22,508 nucleotides of DNA from a virus: positions 1 through 22,508 of the IMG/VR virus record IMGVR_UViG_3300025127_000313, one strand, 5' to 3'. The notes beneath the pieces were generated by a model. It searched no databases. It was not told the DNA's origin and saw only the letters and a program-made list of their open reading frames with translations. This document shows positions 7,675-14,298 of this stretch, piece by piece. The stretch's first letter is position 1; the number at the start of each line of letters is the position of its first letter. The position numbers and the translations under genes are program-made.

Positions 7675-8454
7675 TTATATTGATGTCGAGGGGGATACCA
7701 CGATTGCATCATCTGGAGTTATTTCTGGCTCTTGTTTATTTAGAATCATTCCAGATTCGTCGCTTTCTATATCCGAGTGGGGCTTGACTTCATCTACTTC
7801 GTCGGCACTTTCTTCTGGCACATCTTCTGCTATCTCCTCCGTGGCTGGCTCTTCAGCCTCTTCACTGTTTATTTCTTCACCATCAACCTCTTCAGCATTT
7901 TGTTCAACCTCTTTTGCATCTCCTCCATTTTCATTGCCGTTGTCAGCACTTTCATCTTGGGATTGTGGTTCTTGGCTCTTGGTTTCCTCGGTGGCTTGTG
8001 AGCTAGTTTCCGTCACTTTGGATTCCACCTTCTCAACTTGGGCTTTTACTTCAGCTACCTTCTGCTTCATTACCTCTGTTCCCCAAGAATTTAATGCACC
8101 GAAATCCACAAAGTTCGTAATCAACGGGGGAAACATAAGCCTTTCATGAACAACGTCATTGGCTACGCTGGCTACAAAAACCTCCGTTTCGTCCAGTGCG
8201 ATATTTGTTTGAGTTACTGCCGCTGTACCAACAGCAACAGTTCCAGCAGTTCCGAGCTGTGCTATTTTGTCTACTACTGGAAAATCTTTGATCTTGCCTA
8301 GAAGTGTTTTCTTAGCCCGCTTAGAGCCTTCTCTAGCCGCTTTAAGGGCTTTTTCAGCGTCCTCACGACTTGGACCTTCACTTTTGCCACCAAGGACTTT
8401 GTCGAGGCTATCACGGAGTTCAGATAGTTTTTGTTGAGCGTTTTTGTAATCCAT
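7675..8454 (-). CDS. Acidic protein with basic helical N-terminus
   Basis: From ATG 8454 it is 259 residues (MDYKNAQQKLSELRDSLDKV); a TTG at 8478 would add eight hydrophobic residues. Residues 1-60 form a charged helix with a basic patch (EGSKRAKKTLLGKIK). An Ala/Val/Gly-rich segment of about 20 residues follows (IAQLGTAGTVAVGTAAVTQT) that may insert in or lie on a membrane. The last 120 residues are very rich in Glu, Asp, Ser and Gln and are probably disordered (EEVDGEEINSEEAEE). No family is recognised. It sits among small membrane-protein genes. A structural or internal virion protein is possible, since acidic disordered tails occur in such proteins, but this is inference. Confidence 0.8.
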   Translation of the reverse strand: MDYKNAQQKLSELRDSLDKVLGGKSEGPSREDAEKALKAAREGSKRAKKTLLGKIKDFPVVDKIAQLGTAGTVAVGTAAVTQTNIALDETEVFVASVANDVVHERLMFPPLITNFVDFGALNSWGTEVMKQKVAEVKAQVEKVESKVTETSSQATEETKSQEPQSQDESADNGNENGGDAKEVEQNAEEVDGEEINSEEAEEPATEEIAEDVPEESADEVDEVKPHSDIESDESGMILNKQEPEITPDDAIVVSPSTSI

Positions 8455-8516
8455 TGAATTGGCGAACACCAAGAGCAAATAGCTTTGGGTTTTTTACATA
8501 CAGTGCATTTTTTCAT
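8298..8516 (-). CDS. Possible small zinc-knuckle ORF overlapping the next gene
   Basis: The ATG at 8516 is one base after the stop of the membrane-protein gene at 8518-8922. The frame encodes 72 residues starting MKKCTVCKKPKAICSWCSP. CxxC, nine residues, CxxC is the pattern of a small zinc ribbon or knuckle. The remainder (VQVVRTLKKPLKRLEKALSG) is basic. From residue 22 on it overlaps the acidic-protein gene in another frame, which counts against the whole ORF being selected. Perfect spacing and the four cysteines support at least the 5' part. It may be a true overlapping gene, a leader peptide or chance. Confidence 0.4.
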   Translation of the reverse strand: MKKCTVCKKPKAICSWCSPIQWITKTLNKNYLNSVIASTKSLVAKVKVQVVRTLKKPLKRLEKALSGLRKHF

Positions 8517-8517
8517 G

Positions 8518-8922
8518 TTATTTAACTGAGGATGAACCAAAGTAGAATCCTACAATGGCTAGGACTGTTTGACGAATTTCTGGTAATATAACGTATCCGT
8601 GTAGGGTTTGGTATGTTGTACCCTTCATAAAGCCAAAGAACTTGCTATACTCATTGGCTACCGTTACACCCTCATCGCTGTGAGCTAGGATAAAGGGGGC
8701 TATAATTACACCGAACAATACAGTTACTACAATTACTCTTCGCACCCAAGCACCCCCATCTCCAGTGCGTTTAGCCGCGGCATCCGCACTTTCGTCCGAG
8801 GCTTTTTGCTTTTTAAGCAAGCTGGAAACATTGTTTTGTTGAGCAGTAACCATTGTACCTATCAACTTAAATATAAAGCCCGATGCACCACCACCGAGCA
8901 TAGCTAAAAGTTCAGTAGTCAT
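8518..8922 (-). CDS. Small membrane protein, holin candidate
   Basis: This encodes 134 residues. The N-terminal segment (LLAMLGGGASGFIFKLIGTM) is hydrophobic and glycine-rich. A charged linker with KKQKASDESADAAAKR is followed by a clear membrane helix at about residues 62-80 (VRRVIVVTVLFGVIIAPFIL) and a C-terminal hydrophobic segment (ILPEIRQTVLAIVGFYFGSS). Three hydrophobic segments in about 130 residues match the layout of the three-TM phage/GTA holin group. The ATG overlaps the TGA of the 51-residue membrane protein upstream. A holin role (timed pore formation in the inner membrane) fits size, topology and the neighbouring small membrane genes. No endolysin is visible in the window to confirm a lysis cassette. 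Confidence 0.8.
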   Translation of the reverse strand: MTTELLAMLGGGASGFIFKLIGTMVTAQQNNVSSLLKKQKASDESADAAAKRTGDGGAWVRRVIVVTVLFGVIIAPFILAHSDEGVTVANEYSKFFGFMKGTTYQTLHGYVILPEIRQTVLAIVGFYFGSSSVK

Positions 8923-9074
8923 TTAAGTTCCTTTAATAATTTATAAATAGAAAGTCCCAAAAATACAAAAGTCATAATACCAACAACTAAGCTAACTGCT
9001 GTGCTAATGCCTTGCAGTCCTATGCAAGCAAAAAATCCCGTTGATCCCACTGTTCCTCTGAGCATTGTATCCAT
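8919..9074 (-). CDS. 51-residue single-pass membrane protein
   Basis: The ATG at 9074 opens 51 codons: MDTMLRGTVGSTGFFACIGL, then a long hydrophobic helix (AVSLVVGIMTFVFLGLSIY) and a basic tail LLKELK ending in TGA. The stop overlaps the ATG of the 134-residue membrane protein (ATGA), so both are translated together. It lies 4 bases after the tail-fibre stop. A pair of small overlapping membrane genes after a fibre gene suggests a holin/antiholin or other lysis pair, but there is no sequence proof. Confidence 0.75.
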   Translation of the reverse strand: MDTMLRGTVGSTGFFACIGLQGISTAVSLVVGIMTFVFLGLSIYKLLKELK

Positions 9075-9078
9075 AATA

Positions 9079-10191
9079 TTAACCACTTAAATCTGTCCAA
9101 CCTCCATCGGCAAAGCCTTGAAAAGTATCTTCATCGCTATTATAAATTATCATACCATTTTCAGCCGTTCCAGCTGTGACCATTGCATTCTTGGCGTCAT
9201 TTGTTAATAGACCCACTTTTACTGGTCCACTAGAACTTATACCCAAACTGCTAACTTCCATGCGTTTTACTGGAACTGATCCAGTTGCTATTTCAAGACT
9301 TTTATTGTTTTCAACAATTAAGTAAGCTGAATTTTCAGTCGAATTAGTATACAAATCTCCAGCAGAACCAATAAATCCTAAGTTCATTTCTTCTACATTA
9401 GAAGTCTCTGAAGTGCTTTCGTCTCTTTTTATTTTTAATATACTTGTAGAAGCATCCGAAGTGTTGTCGGTGTCCATTGCAAGTACCAGAGTAGAAGCAT
9501 TAGTTGATGTAAGCAAAGCACTTCCTACAACACGCAATGCTTCATCAGTAATTCCACCAGAAGCTACATGACCCCCAACAATGTGCAATGCTACTTTTGG
9601 ATTTGTGTGATTGATCCCAACCTTACCAATGGGGACTCCATCGGTTTTTTTAATTACTAACAAATTGCTAGGCTGTTCATCTTCATCTCTAAATCTATGC
9701 TCTATTGCATCGTACTCTATTGCCTCGCCAGATACAGCTTGAACTTCGCTAGTTTTTAATACTGGAGCTATTACAGTCCCAGTAAATGTTGGAGATGCAA
9801 TGGGTGCTTTAAGGGCAATATTACTGGTATTAGTAGATATGTCGGACGCATTATTAGATATGGCTACTCCTTGGGTCGATATATTACTGGTATTGGTAGC
9901 TATGTCACTGGTATTGGTAGCTATATTACTGGTGTTTGTAGATATATTGCTAGTGTTAGTGGATATATTGCTAGTGTTAGTGGATATATTGCTGGTGTTA
10001 GTGGATACATCACTTGAGCTTGCTTTGGCATCAAGGGCGGACTGAAGGTCGGTCTGCGTGGATAGAGTCCCAGTTATTTGTCCCCACTGAGCTTTCGTAT
10101 CCTCTAAGCCCAAAAATGTAGCCGCATCCTCCTTTGTAGATTTACGAAGAAACGTATCAATATCTGAAGATACTTTGTAGTTTATTGCCAT
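9079..10191 (-). CDS. Tail fibre protein
   Basis: This encodes 370 residues. The N-terminal 60 residues (MAINYKVSSDIDTFLRKSTK ... QWGQITGTLSTQTDLQSAL) are like the attachment parts of phage fibres. Residues 62-125 consist of the seven-residue repeat ISTNTSN, a thin fibrous or coiled-coil shaft. Next comes ALKAPIASPTFTGTV, a motif common in tail-fibre shafts. The region after it has VGINHTNPKVALHIVGG, similar to Asn-Pro beta-repeats of fibre distal parts. The C-terminus ends GMIIYNSDEDTFQGFADGGW, a common close for phage and algal-virus fibre domains. It probably forms a trimer that contacts the host surface. No chaperone gene lies nearby. Confidence 0.85.
   Translation of the reverse strand: MAINYKVSSDIDTFLRKSTKEDAATFLGLEDTKAQWGQITGTLSTQTDLQSALDAKASSSDVSTNTSNISTNTSNISTNTSNISTNTSNIATNTSDIATNTSNISTQGVAISNNASDISTNTSNIALKAPIASPTFTGTVIAPVLKTSEVQAVSGEAIEYDAIEHRFRDEDEQPSNLLVIKKTDGVPIGKVGINHTNPKVALHIVGGHVASGGITDEALRVVGSALLTSTNASTLVLAMDTDNTSDASTSILKIKRDESTSETSNVEEMNLGFIGSAGDLYTNSTENSAYLIVENNKSLEIATGSVPVKRMEVSSLGISSSGPVKVGLLTNDAKNAMVTAGTAENGMIIYNSDEDTFQGFADGGWTDLSG
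9817..10008 (-). repeat. 21-bp / seven-residue repeat in the tail-fibre shaft
   Basis: About nine copies of a 21-bp unit encode IxTNTSN with small changes (IATNTSD, ISTQGVA, ISNNASD). The first three or four copies near 9930-10005 are almost identical at DNA level, which suggests recent unit gain. Isoleucine every seven residues fits one face of a trimeric shaft. Confidence 0.85.
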
Positions 10192-10201
10192 ATATAATTA
10201 T

Positions 10202-10276
10202 TTATGGAGTTACGTTTTGAGATACCACAACAGTAGTATCACTAACGGATAATCCAAGTGTTAAAGACATTTGCAT
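10202..10276 (-). CDS. Possible 24-residue peptide
   Basis: The ATG at 10276 opens 24 codons (MQMSLTLGLSVSDTTVVVSQ, then NVTP) ending in TAA. It fills the gap between the 91-residue gene (stop 10281) and the fibre gene (start 10191), and its composition matches neighbouring beta-rich structural proteins. It is too short for firm support; the gap may instead be an untranslated leader. Confidence 0.3.
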   Translation of the reverse strand: MQMSLTLGLSVSDTTVVVSQNVTP

Positions 10277-10280
10277 TGTA

Positions 10281-10556
10281 TTAGGCGTTATATGCTTCGA
10301 CTGAGCCAGTATTTACATGGATAGATGTAAAGTTTCCGTAGCTAGTGTATCCAGCAGGAATATTTACATTAGTTATCGCGGTAACATTGGTTTTGTTTGA
10401 GCAAGTAAGTCCACCAGTCTCAAACTTTACTCCTTCTGGACCAGCTACGATAATTGCAAAATTACCACTAACTGCATCTCCACTATTGGAGGCTGGTGTA
10501 ATTACTACGCTTCCACGCTTGCCTAGGCTTTGTTCTGTTATTGCGGGAGTTGACAT
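10281..10556 (-). CDS. Small beta-rich protein, probable virion component
   Basis: This encodes 91 residues (MSTPAITEQSLGKRGSVVIT) of alternating hydrophobic and Thr/Ser/Gly/Asn residues, typical of an all-beta fold. It has one cysteine in GLTCSNKT. There is no signal peptide or membrane segment. It starts 2 bases after the stop of the adaptor-like gene and precedes the tail fibre. Small proteins here are often head-decoration or tail-joining proteins; no family is recognised. Confidence 0.75.
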   Translation of the reverse strand: MSTPAITEQSLGKRGSVVITPASNSGDAVSGNFAIIVAGPEGVKFETGGLTCSNKTNVTAITNVNIPAGYTSYGNFTSIHVNTGSVEAYNA

Positions 10557-10558
10557 AA

Positions 10559-11263
10559 TTATATTATTGTTGTGTTGTAGTTTGTTCCTATACTTTTTAC
10601 GATATAGGAGTTTGCGATATTTTGATCAGAAATTTTAGCTAACTCATCTTCAAGAACTGAGTTAACCAAAGCCAATGATAAAGTAAAATTTGTGTCACTC
10701 GCGTTTTGATCAACACTTCTTTGCCAAGTATATGCACTGAGGTGAGCCATGTAGGGCATAAATTCATCGGGGATTGTTGTGCTGTCAGCATCCGATGTAG
10801 ATAAATCTACATCCAGTGTTTTTTTGTAAATAACAAAAACCGTTGAATCGTCCTCCGAGGAATCTGGTTGAAGATAAAATCCGCTTCCATCTGGATTTTC
10901 GTATAAATCGGATGTTAATCCTGCGGCATTTCCCGTTATGGTTGCTCCGCTGTTATTGACAACAAACTTATATTCTCCCCCTCTTTTTTCTTGGGGATTG
11001 TTTTTATATATCCTTAAATATGTATCAATGGTTGACGATCCAGACTGCGTCCGTGGAACTTGATTTTCATTTGATACTGTCCTTTCGTCGCCTATTACCA
11101 AATAACGCTCCCAGTAATTACTAGCTCTGTATGCTTTCTTCGCAGAGTAATTCCAGAGGGCGTTTATTCTAGCGTAGCTATTCGATGTGCTAGCATACTC
11201 CCTGCCTATTAAGGCAAATGTCAAATCCTTGAGTTCTGCTAATGTTGAATCTTGTAGGGACAT
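10559..11263 (-). CDS. Probable head-tail adaptor / tail tubular-type protein
   Basis: This encodes 234 residues. The N-terminus is helical (LQDSTLAELKDLTFALIGRE) and includes INALWNYSAKKAYRASNYWE. The middle is beta-rich (TYLRIYKNN, GEYKFVVNNS, FVIYKKTLDVD). The C-terminal part has PDEFMPYMAHLSAYTWQR and a helix ending with EDELAKI. A C-terminal 'P-x-x-(F/Y)-x-P-Y-M...A-Y-x...R...Q' helix is typical of phage head-tail connector and tubular proteins that sit below the portal. Its place after the capsid genes and before the fibre agrees. The start overlaps the stop of the 101-residue gene by one base (TAATG). The family call is moderate; the structural role is likely. Confidence 0.75.
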   Translation of the reverse strand: MSLQDSTLAELKDLTFALIGREYASTSNSYARINALWNYSAKKAYRASNYWERYLVIGDERTVSNENQVPRTQSGSSTIDTYLRIYKNNPQEKRGGEYKFVVNNSGATITGNAAGLTSDLYENPDGSGFYLQPDSSEDDSTVFVIYKKTLDVDLSTSDADSTTIPDEFMPYMAHLSAYTWQRSVDQNASDTNFTLSLALVNSVLEDELAKISDQNIANSYIVKSIGTNYNTTII

Positions 11264-11568
11264 TATATCTTATTTGCCGCCATTCCGTTGGGCAAAAGAA
11301 CTTTGTTGTTTAAATATTTAACAAACTCCTTATCATTAGAGAATCCTACTCCATACTTTTTTGACATGTGATAGTATTCATTCATGGGAACACTACCAAT
11401 ATGTTTTCCAAAAACTGGATGATCCTTACCTTTGTAAAACTGTGTGGATTTTCTAGCTCGACGAATTCTTTGCTCTTCGGCTTTTGGGTTAAAAATCTCC
11501 TTTGTTTTTTTGTTAAGAATCTTAAATTGATTCTCAAAGAGTTCTTCTTCTGATAATGCTTGTGACAT
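11263..11568 (-). CDS. Small charged protein of unknown function
   Basis: This encodes 101 residues. The N-terminal half is charged and helical (MSQALSEEELFENQFKILNK, EEQRIRRARKSTQFYKGKDH). The C-terminal half contains GKHIGSVPMNEYYHMSKKYG and ends in a short helix. Its ATG lies a few bases beyond a G-rich hairpin and T-run (11577-11604), so expression probably depends on read-through. It overlaps the adaptor gene by one base. I do not recognise the family; position between capsid and adaptor suggests a virion or assembly protein. Confidence 0.75.
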   Translation of the reverse strand: MSQALSEEELFENQFKILNKKTKEIFNPKAEEQRIRRARKSTQFYKGKDHPVFGKHIGSVPMNEYYHMSKKYGVGFSNDKEFVKYLNNKVLLPNGMAANKI

Positions 11569-11570
11569 AA

Positions 11571-11604
11571 TAAAAAGGGCAGGGGGGGTATCCCCCCTAA
11601 ACCC
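11571..11604 (-). terminator. G-rich hairpin with T-run, terminator-like
   Basis: Read on the minus strand, GGGGGG-ATA-CCCCCC forms a six-pair stem, with an outer GGG/CCC pair across small internal loops, followed by CCCTTTTTATT and then the ATG of the next gene. This is the shape of an intrinsic terminator. It lies between the 112-residue gene and the 101-residue gene inside the operon, so it probably reduces rather than ends transcription, or protects the 3' end of the capsid mRNA. Confidence 0.6.
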
Positions 11605-11637
11605 AAAACTATTTTATTTTATGATCCTTGAAAGGGA

Positions 11638-11976
11638 TTATGAAGTTGGCTCATCTAATACAGAAAGGCTACTAGCCTCCATATTAAATGAAGCATTAAT
11701 TCGAGTTCTTAGAACTCCACTGCTCTCTGTCCTTGAACGAGTTATACTCATTTGAGTAGGTTTGTCCGCAGTAGGAACAGCGTTGTATTCCGTAAAGAAA
11801 AAGTTGAGAAGCTCGTATATTACATGACGGTAATCGCCAGTGGATGCATTTGCTTCAGCAGAAGTAAGGTTGGATAGCAATCCAGTAGAACCAATAGTAA
11901 AACTAATAGTGCTTCCATCGGATGTGTAGCCAGTGCCAAAAACTTCAGAGGGACTGTCGTTATCGGTATATGCCAT
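11638..11976 (-). CDS. Small protein next to the capsid gene, probable virion protein
   Basis: This encodes 112 residues (MAYTDNDSPSEVFGTGYTSD). It has a beta-rich first part, a central helix (YRHVIYELLNFFFTEYNAVP) and a beta C-terminal part with MSITRSRTESSGVLRTRINA. It lies directly after the major capsid gene, separated by a hairpin, and is followed by a second hairpin. That isolation suggests it is made at high level together with the capsid protein, as a decoration or cement protein might be. No family is recognised and this role is inference. Confidence 0.75.
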   Translation of the reverse strand: MAYTDNDSPSEVFGTGYTSDGSTISFTIGSTGLLSNLTSAEANASTGDYRHVIYELLNFFFTEYNAVPTADKPTQMSITRSRTESSGVLRTRINASFNMEASSLSVLDEPTS

Positions 11977-12005
11977 TGTAAATGTATTTTAAAAGTTTAA
12001 CAATA

Positions 12006-12032
12006 GGGCTAGGGGGATTTACCCCCTAACCC
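12006..12032 (-). terminator. Strong G/C hairpin downstream of the capsid gene
   Basis: GGGTTAGGGGG-TAAAT-CCCCCTAGCCC on the minus strand gives an 11-pair stem with one G.U-type or mismatched position. It starts 16 bases after the capsid stop. The following bases (TATTGTTAAACTTTT) are only moderately T-rich, so it may act as a weak terminator or as an mRNA-stabilising 3' structure. It is close in sequence to the hairpin at 11577-11604. Confidence 0.6.
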
Positions 12033-12047
12033 AGAATTGTATAAGAT

Positions 12048-13097
12048 TTATGCAGTGAAATCTTTGATCATACCTAGACCATTTGGTCCACGGCAAATTA
12101 GAGTTCCCATTGCATCGATGTAGCCACGAGGACCTCCACCTTGGTCTTCCAACATTGTTGAACCCATGCTCATTGCTTCTGCGTATCCAAGTAGGCTTGG
12201 GTCGAGAAGGTATGCACGTTTTTGGTTGGGTAATGTCTTTGGATTAGCGGAGATGATCTTCACGATACCGTAAGGACCTTGGAAGATTTCAACATTGAAG
12301 TTGATATCTGTGCCATCACCTTGGTTGAAAGTAGTAGCAGTTGGGCTTACGCGAGTAAAGCCATCAATGATAGCGTTACGGACGGTTGTGCCAGCAACAA
12401 GAACGTGGTCGCCTTGCTCACCAGTTTCTTCAAAGATGCTTGTAAGCATTCCGTTGAAACGAGACTCAGTTAACCCAGCCGCGGCTTCTGCTGTAGTTGC
12501 TGATGAGTCTGCACCAACACCCAAGACAGATGCTTCTGGAGTCTTGAACGCATCGGGAACTTCTTGAACAGCGTCCGAGGATTGCGTTCCCGAACCAGCT
12601 TCTAATGTTGGATCAAGCCAAACACCTAGTCCGCGGAATTCACCAGCGGTAGAGCTAGAACCAAGTACAGCGGGATTGTCCGAAGCGATTGATGTTTCAA
12701 TGTCCCGAAGGAGTTGAGAAGCCGCTTTTTCTTCAGCTTCTTGGATGCGAACTGGAGTTACGGAGTCAAAAATCTCCTGCTTCTTAGATACATTAAATGT
12801 ATCGCGGAAGTGCTGTAGGCGATTGCCCAAGCGAGTAAGACTACCGAACTGACCCACAAAGGAGTCGCCACCAGAAGTACCAACGTCTACGCCTTCAACG
12901 ACAGCGTTGTCGGCTACTGGAGTACGAAGATTGTCAACAGTCCATTCGACAAGATCAGCGGTTGCACCCTGCTTTGGGAGCATACCATAAATAGGAGCTT
13001 GACGAGGAGCAAGAACAGTTGTTAAGTCCAACAACTGCTCACGATTACCAGATGCGGACCCCGTAGGAGGTCCAGAATATGTATTATCAAATGCCAT
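12048..13097 (-). CDS. Major capsid protein, SU10/DUF5309-like
   Basis: This encodes 349 residues, the usual size for this group. The N-terminus has LTTVLAPRQAPIYGMLPKQG, followed by VEWTVDNLRTPV, NAVVEGVDV, NRLQHFRDTFNVSKKQEIFD and ASQLLRDIETSIASDN. This order (P-(I/V)-Y-x-M-L-P, then (E/H)W, then NAVVEG, then a VS-x-(T/K)Q helix, then a RDIE helix) matches the SU10-type HK97-fold capsid family (DUF5309). No delta-domain or protease fusion is visible; assembly probably uses the acidic scaffold protein just upstream. The start codon has no clear ribosome binding site (AATATAATATC before ATG). Codon use looks slightly more regular and GC-richer than the neighbours, as expected for a highly expressed gene. 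Confidence 0.9.
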   Translation of the reverse strand: MAFDNTYSGPPTGSASGNREQLLDLTTVLAPRQAPIYGMLPKQGATADLVEWTVDNLRTPVADNAVVEGVDVGTSGGDSFVGQFGSLTRLGNRLQHFRDTFNVSKKQEIFDSVTPVRIQEAEEKAASQLLRDIETSIASDNPAVLGSSSTAGEFRGLGVWLDPTLEAGSGTQSSDAVQEVPDAFKTPEASVLGVGADSSATTAEAAAGLTESRFNGMLTSIFEETGEQGDHVLVAGTTVRNAIIDGFTRVSPTATTFNQGDGTDINFNVEIFQGPYGIVKIISANPKTLPNQKRAYLLDPSLLGYAEAMSMGSTMLEDQGGGPRGYIDAMGTLICRGPNGLGMIKDFTA

Positions 13098-13120
13098 GAT
13101 ATTATATTATTTCAGTTTGT

Positions 13121-14233
13121 TTAAGTGTAACGAGAGTTTATTTGAATTTGTCGGAGTTGTCTAGCCGCTATAAGATTTCCTTTTTGAGCCGCTTCTTTCA
13201 GTTGCTTGATTTTAGTGGACTCCGCAGTTTGCCTTGAATTGCTAGCGGAGTTTCCGCTAACAGCATTCTTGGGAGCTTTTCTTGGAATGATTATTTTTTT
13301 CTTTTTAGTGGTCTTGGGTTTTACCATATTAGAAGCCGCGTGTGCCAACTGATATTTTAGTTTAGCAAAAATGGCTGGAGCTAATCTGGAGACAATAGCC
13401 AAGTCCTCAGAGTTAATCATTTTTTTGTATTCCAGATAAGTTTCTGATGCATCATCATTTAACCAAGAGAACTCCTCTTTTGATTTAGTATCCAGCTCTC
13501 CCGCTTCTTTTTTAGCGGAATCTATTCTTTTTAGATACCTTCGTTGCTTTGGCAACTCATCAAATCTATCCTGTAAACTAGATATATATTGAACAATATC
13601 AGAACGAGTATATTCCGTTCCCTTGTGTTCAAATGTATCATTGTCCCCAGCTAACCAGTTTTGATAAAAACGAATATTGTCCTTGGTCTCCTTCTCAATA
13701 TTGTCCAGCTCTTCTTGAGTATCAATGTGAGCTAAAGAATTAGAGGGAGCAATGACCTTATCAAGTCCACCCGAAAGGGCGGCATCTTTGCTTTCTATCT
13801 GGCTTTTGAGTTCTTTGATCTGAGAAGTAAGTTCTCCAATTCGTTTACCGCTACCACTACCCATTTTTTTAGCTAGCTCACCCAGTTTTTCTGGGGGCAA
13901 GACCTCCATGGCTTGTATAGCGATTTCCGATCTAGATTCATCATCTAACTCATCCCAATCAATCTGTGAAAGAACGCCTTCGCTTTCCTCGACCTCCTCG
14001 GTGGATTCCTCAACTTCGGTTGATTCGGATTCTTCCGCTTCAGATGCCTCTTCAGCGGGTTGCTCTTCTTCAACCTCCTTTGATTCCTCTACCGCCTCGG
14101 GCTTTGGAGTTAGCTTTTCCACTCGTGCCTTCCGAATTTCTTCCAGCGTTTGTGGTTTGGCTTGTTCGACTGTCGATACTTCTTCTTCTTGGAGGGCTGT
14201 ATCGTTACCCTCTATTGCGGTTTGTTCATCCAT
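13121..14233 (-). CDS. Scaffold-like capsid assembly protein
   Basis: This encodes 370 residues. The N-terminal 85 residues are extremely rich in Glu with Ser, Val and Ala (EESKEVEEEQPAEEASEAEE). A helical stretch follows (LGELAKKMGSGSGKRIGELT, then TSQIKELKSQIESKD coiled coil). The middle is charged and helical (QDRFDELPKQRRYLKRIDSA). The C-terminus is basic (KPKTTKKKKIIIPRKAPKN). Acidic N-terminus, coiled coil, basic C-terminus and position just before the major capsid gene are the hallmarks of phage scaffolding proteins, which bind the capsid subunit through a basic C-terminal end. Start at ATG 14233 follows a 65-base gap with no clear ribosome binding site. Confidence 0.85.
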   Translation of the reverse strand: MDEQTAIEGNDTALQEEEVSTVEQAKPQTLEEIRKARVEKLTPKPEAVEESKEVEEEQPAEEASEAEESESTEVEESTEEVEESEGVLSQIDWDELDDESRSEIAIQAMEVLPPEKLGELAKKMGSGSGKRIGELTSQIKELKSQIESKDAALSGGLDKVIAPSNSLAHIDTQEELDNIEKETKDNIRFYQNWLAGDNDTFEHKGTEYTRSDIVQYISSLQDRFDELPKQRRYLKRIDSAKKEAGELDTKSKEEFSWLNDDASETYLEYKKMINSEDLAIVSRLAPAIFAKLKYQLAHAASNMVKPKTTKKKKIIIPRKAPKNAVSGNSASNSRQTAESTKIKQLKEAAQKGNLIAARQLRQIQINSRYT

Positions 14234-14298
14234 AATACTGTTCTGCCGTTTTACGCCAAGCAGTGGGGCGAAAAATATATTATATCAAGAAGTATTTA

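Noticed and set aside
8485-8512. Programmed -1 frameshift at the A6 run in the cysteine-knuckle ORF, fusing it to the acidic protein
   Set aside because: The fused product would read KKTQSYLLLVFANSMDY, breaking the knuckle after two cysteines, and the upstream context is not a proper slippery heptamer.
12500-12512. CTGATGAG on the plus strand inside the capsid gene as a second hammerhead
   Set aside because: It is antisense to the capsid gene, with no GAAAC...GTC and no stems nearby; the match is explained by coding sequence.
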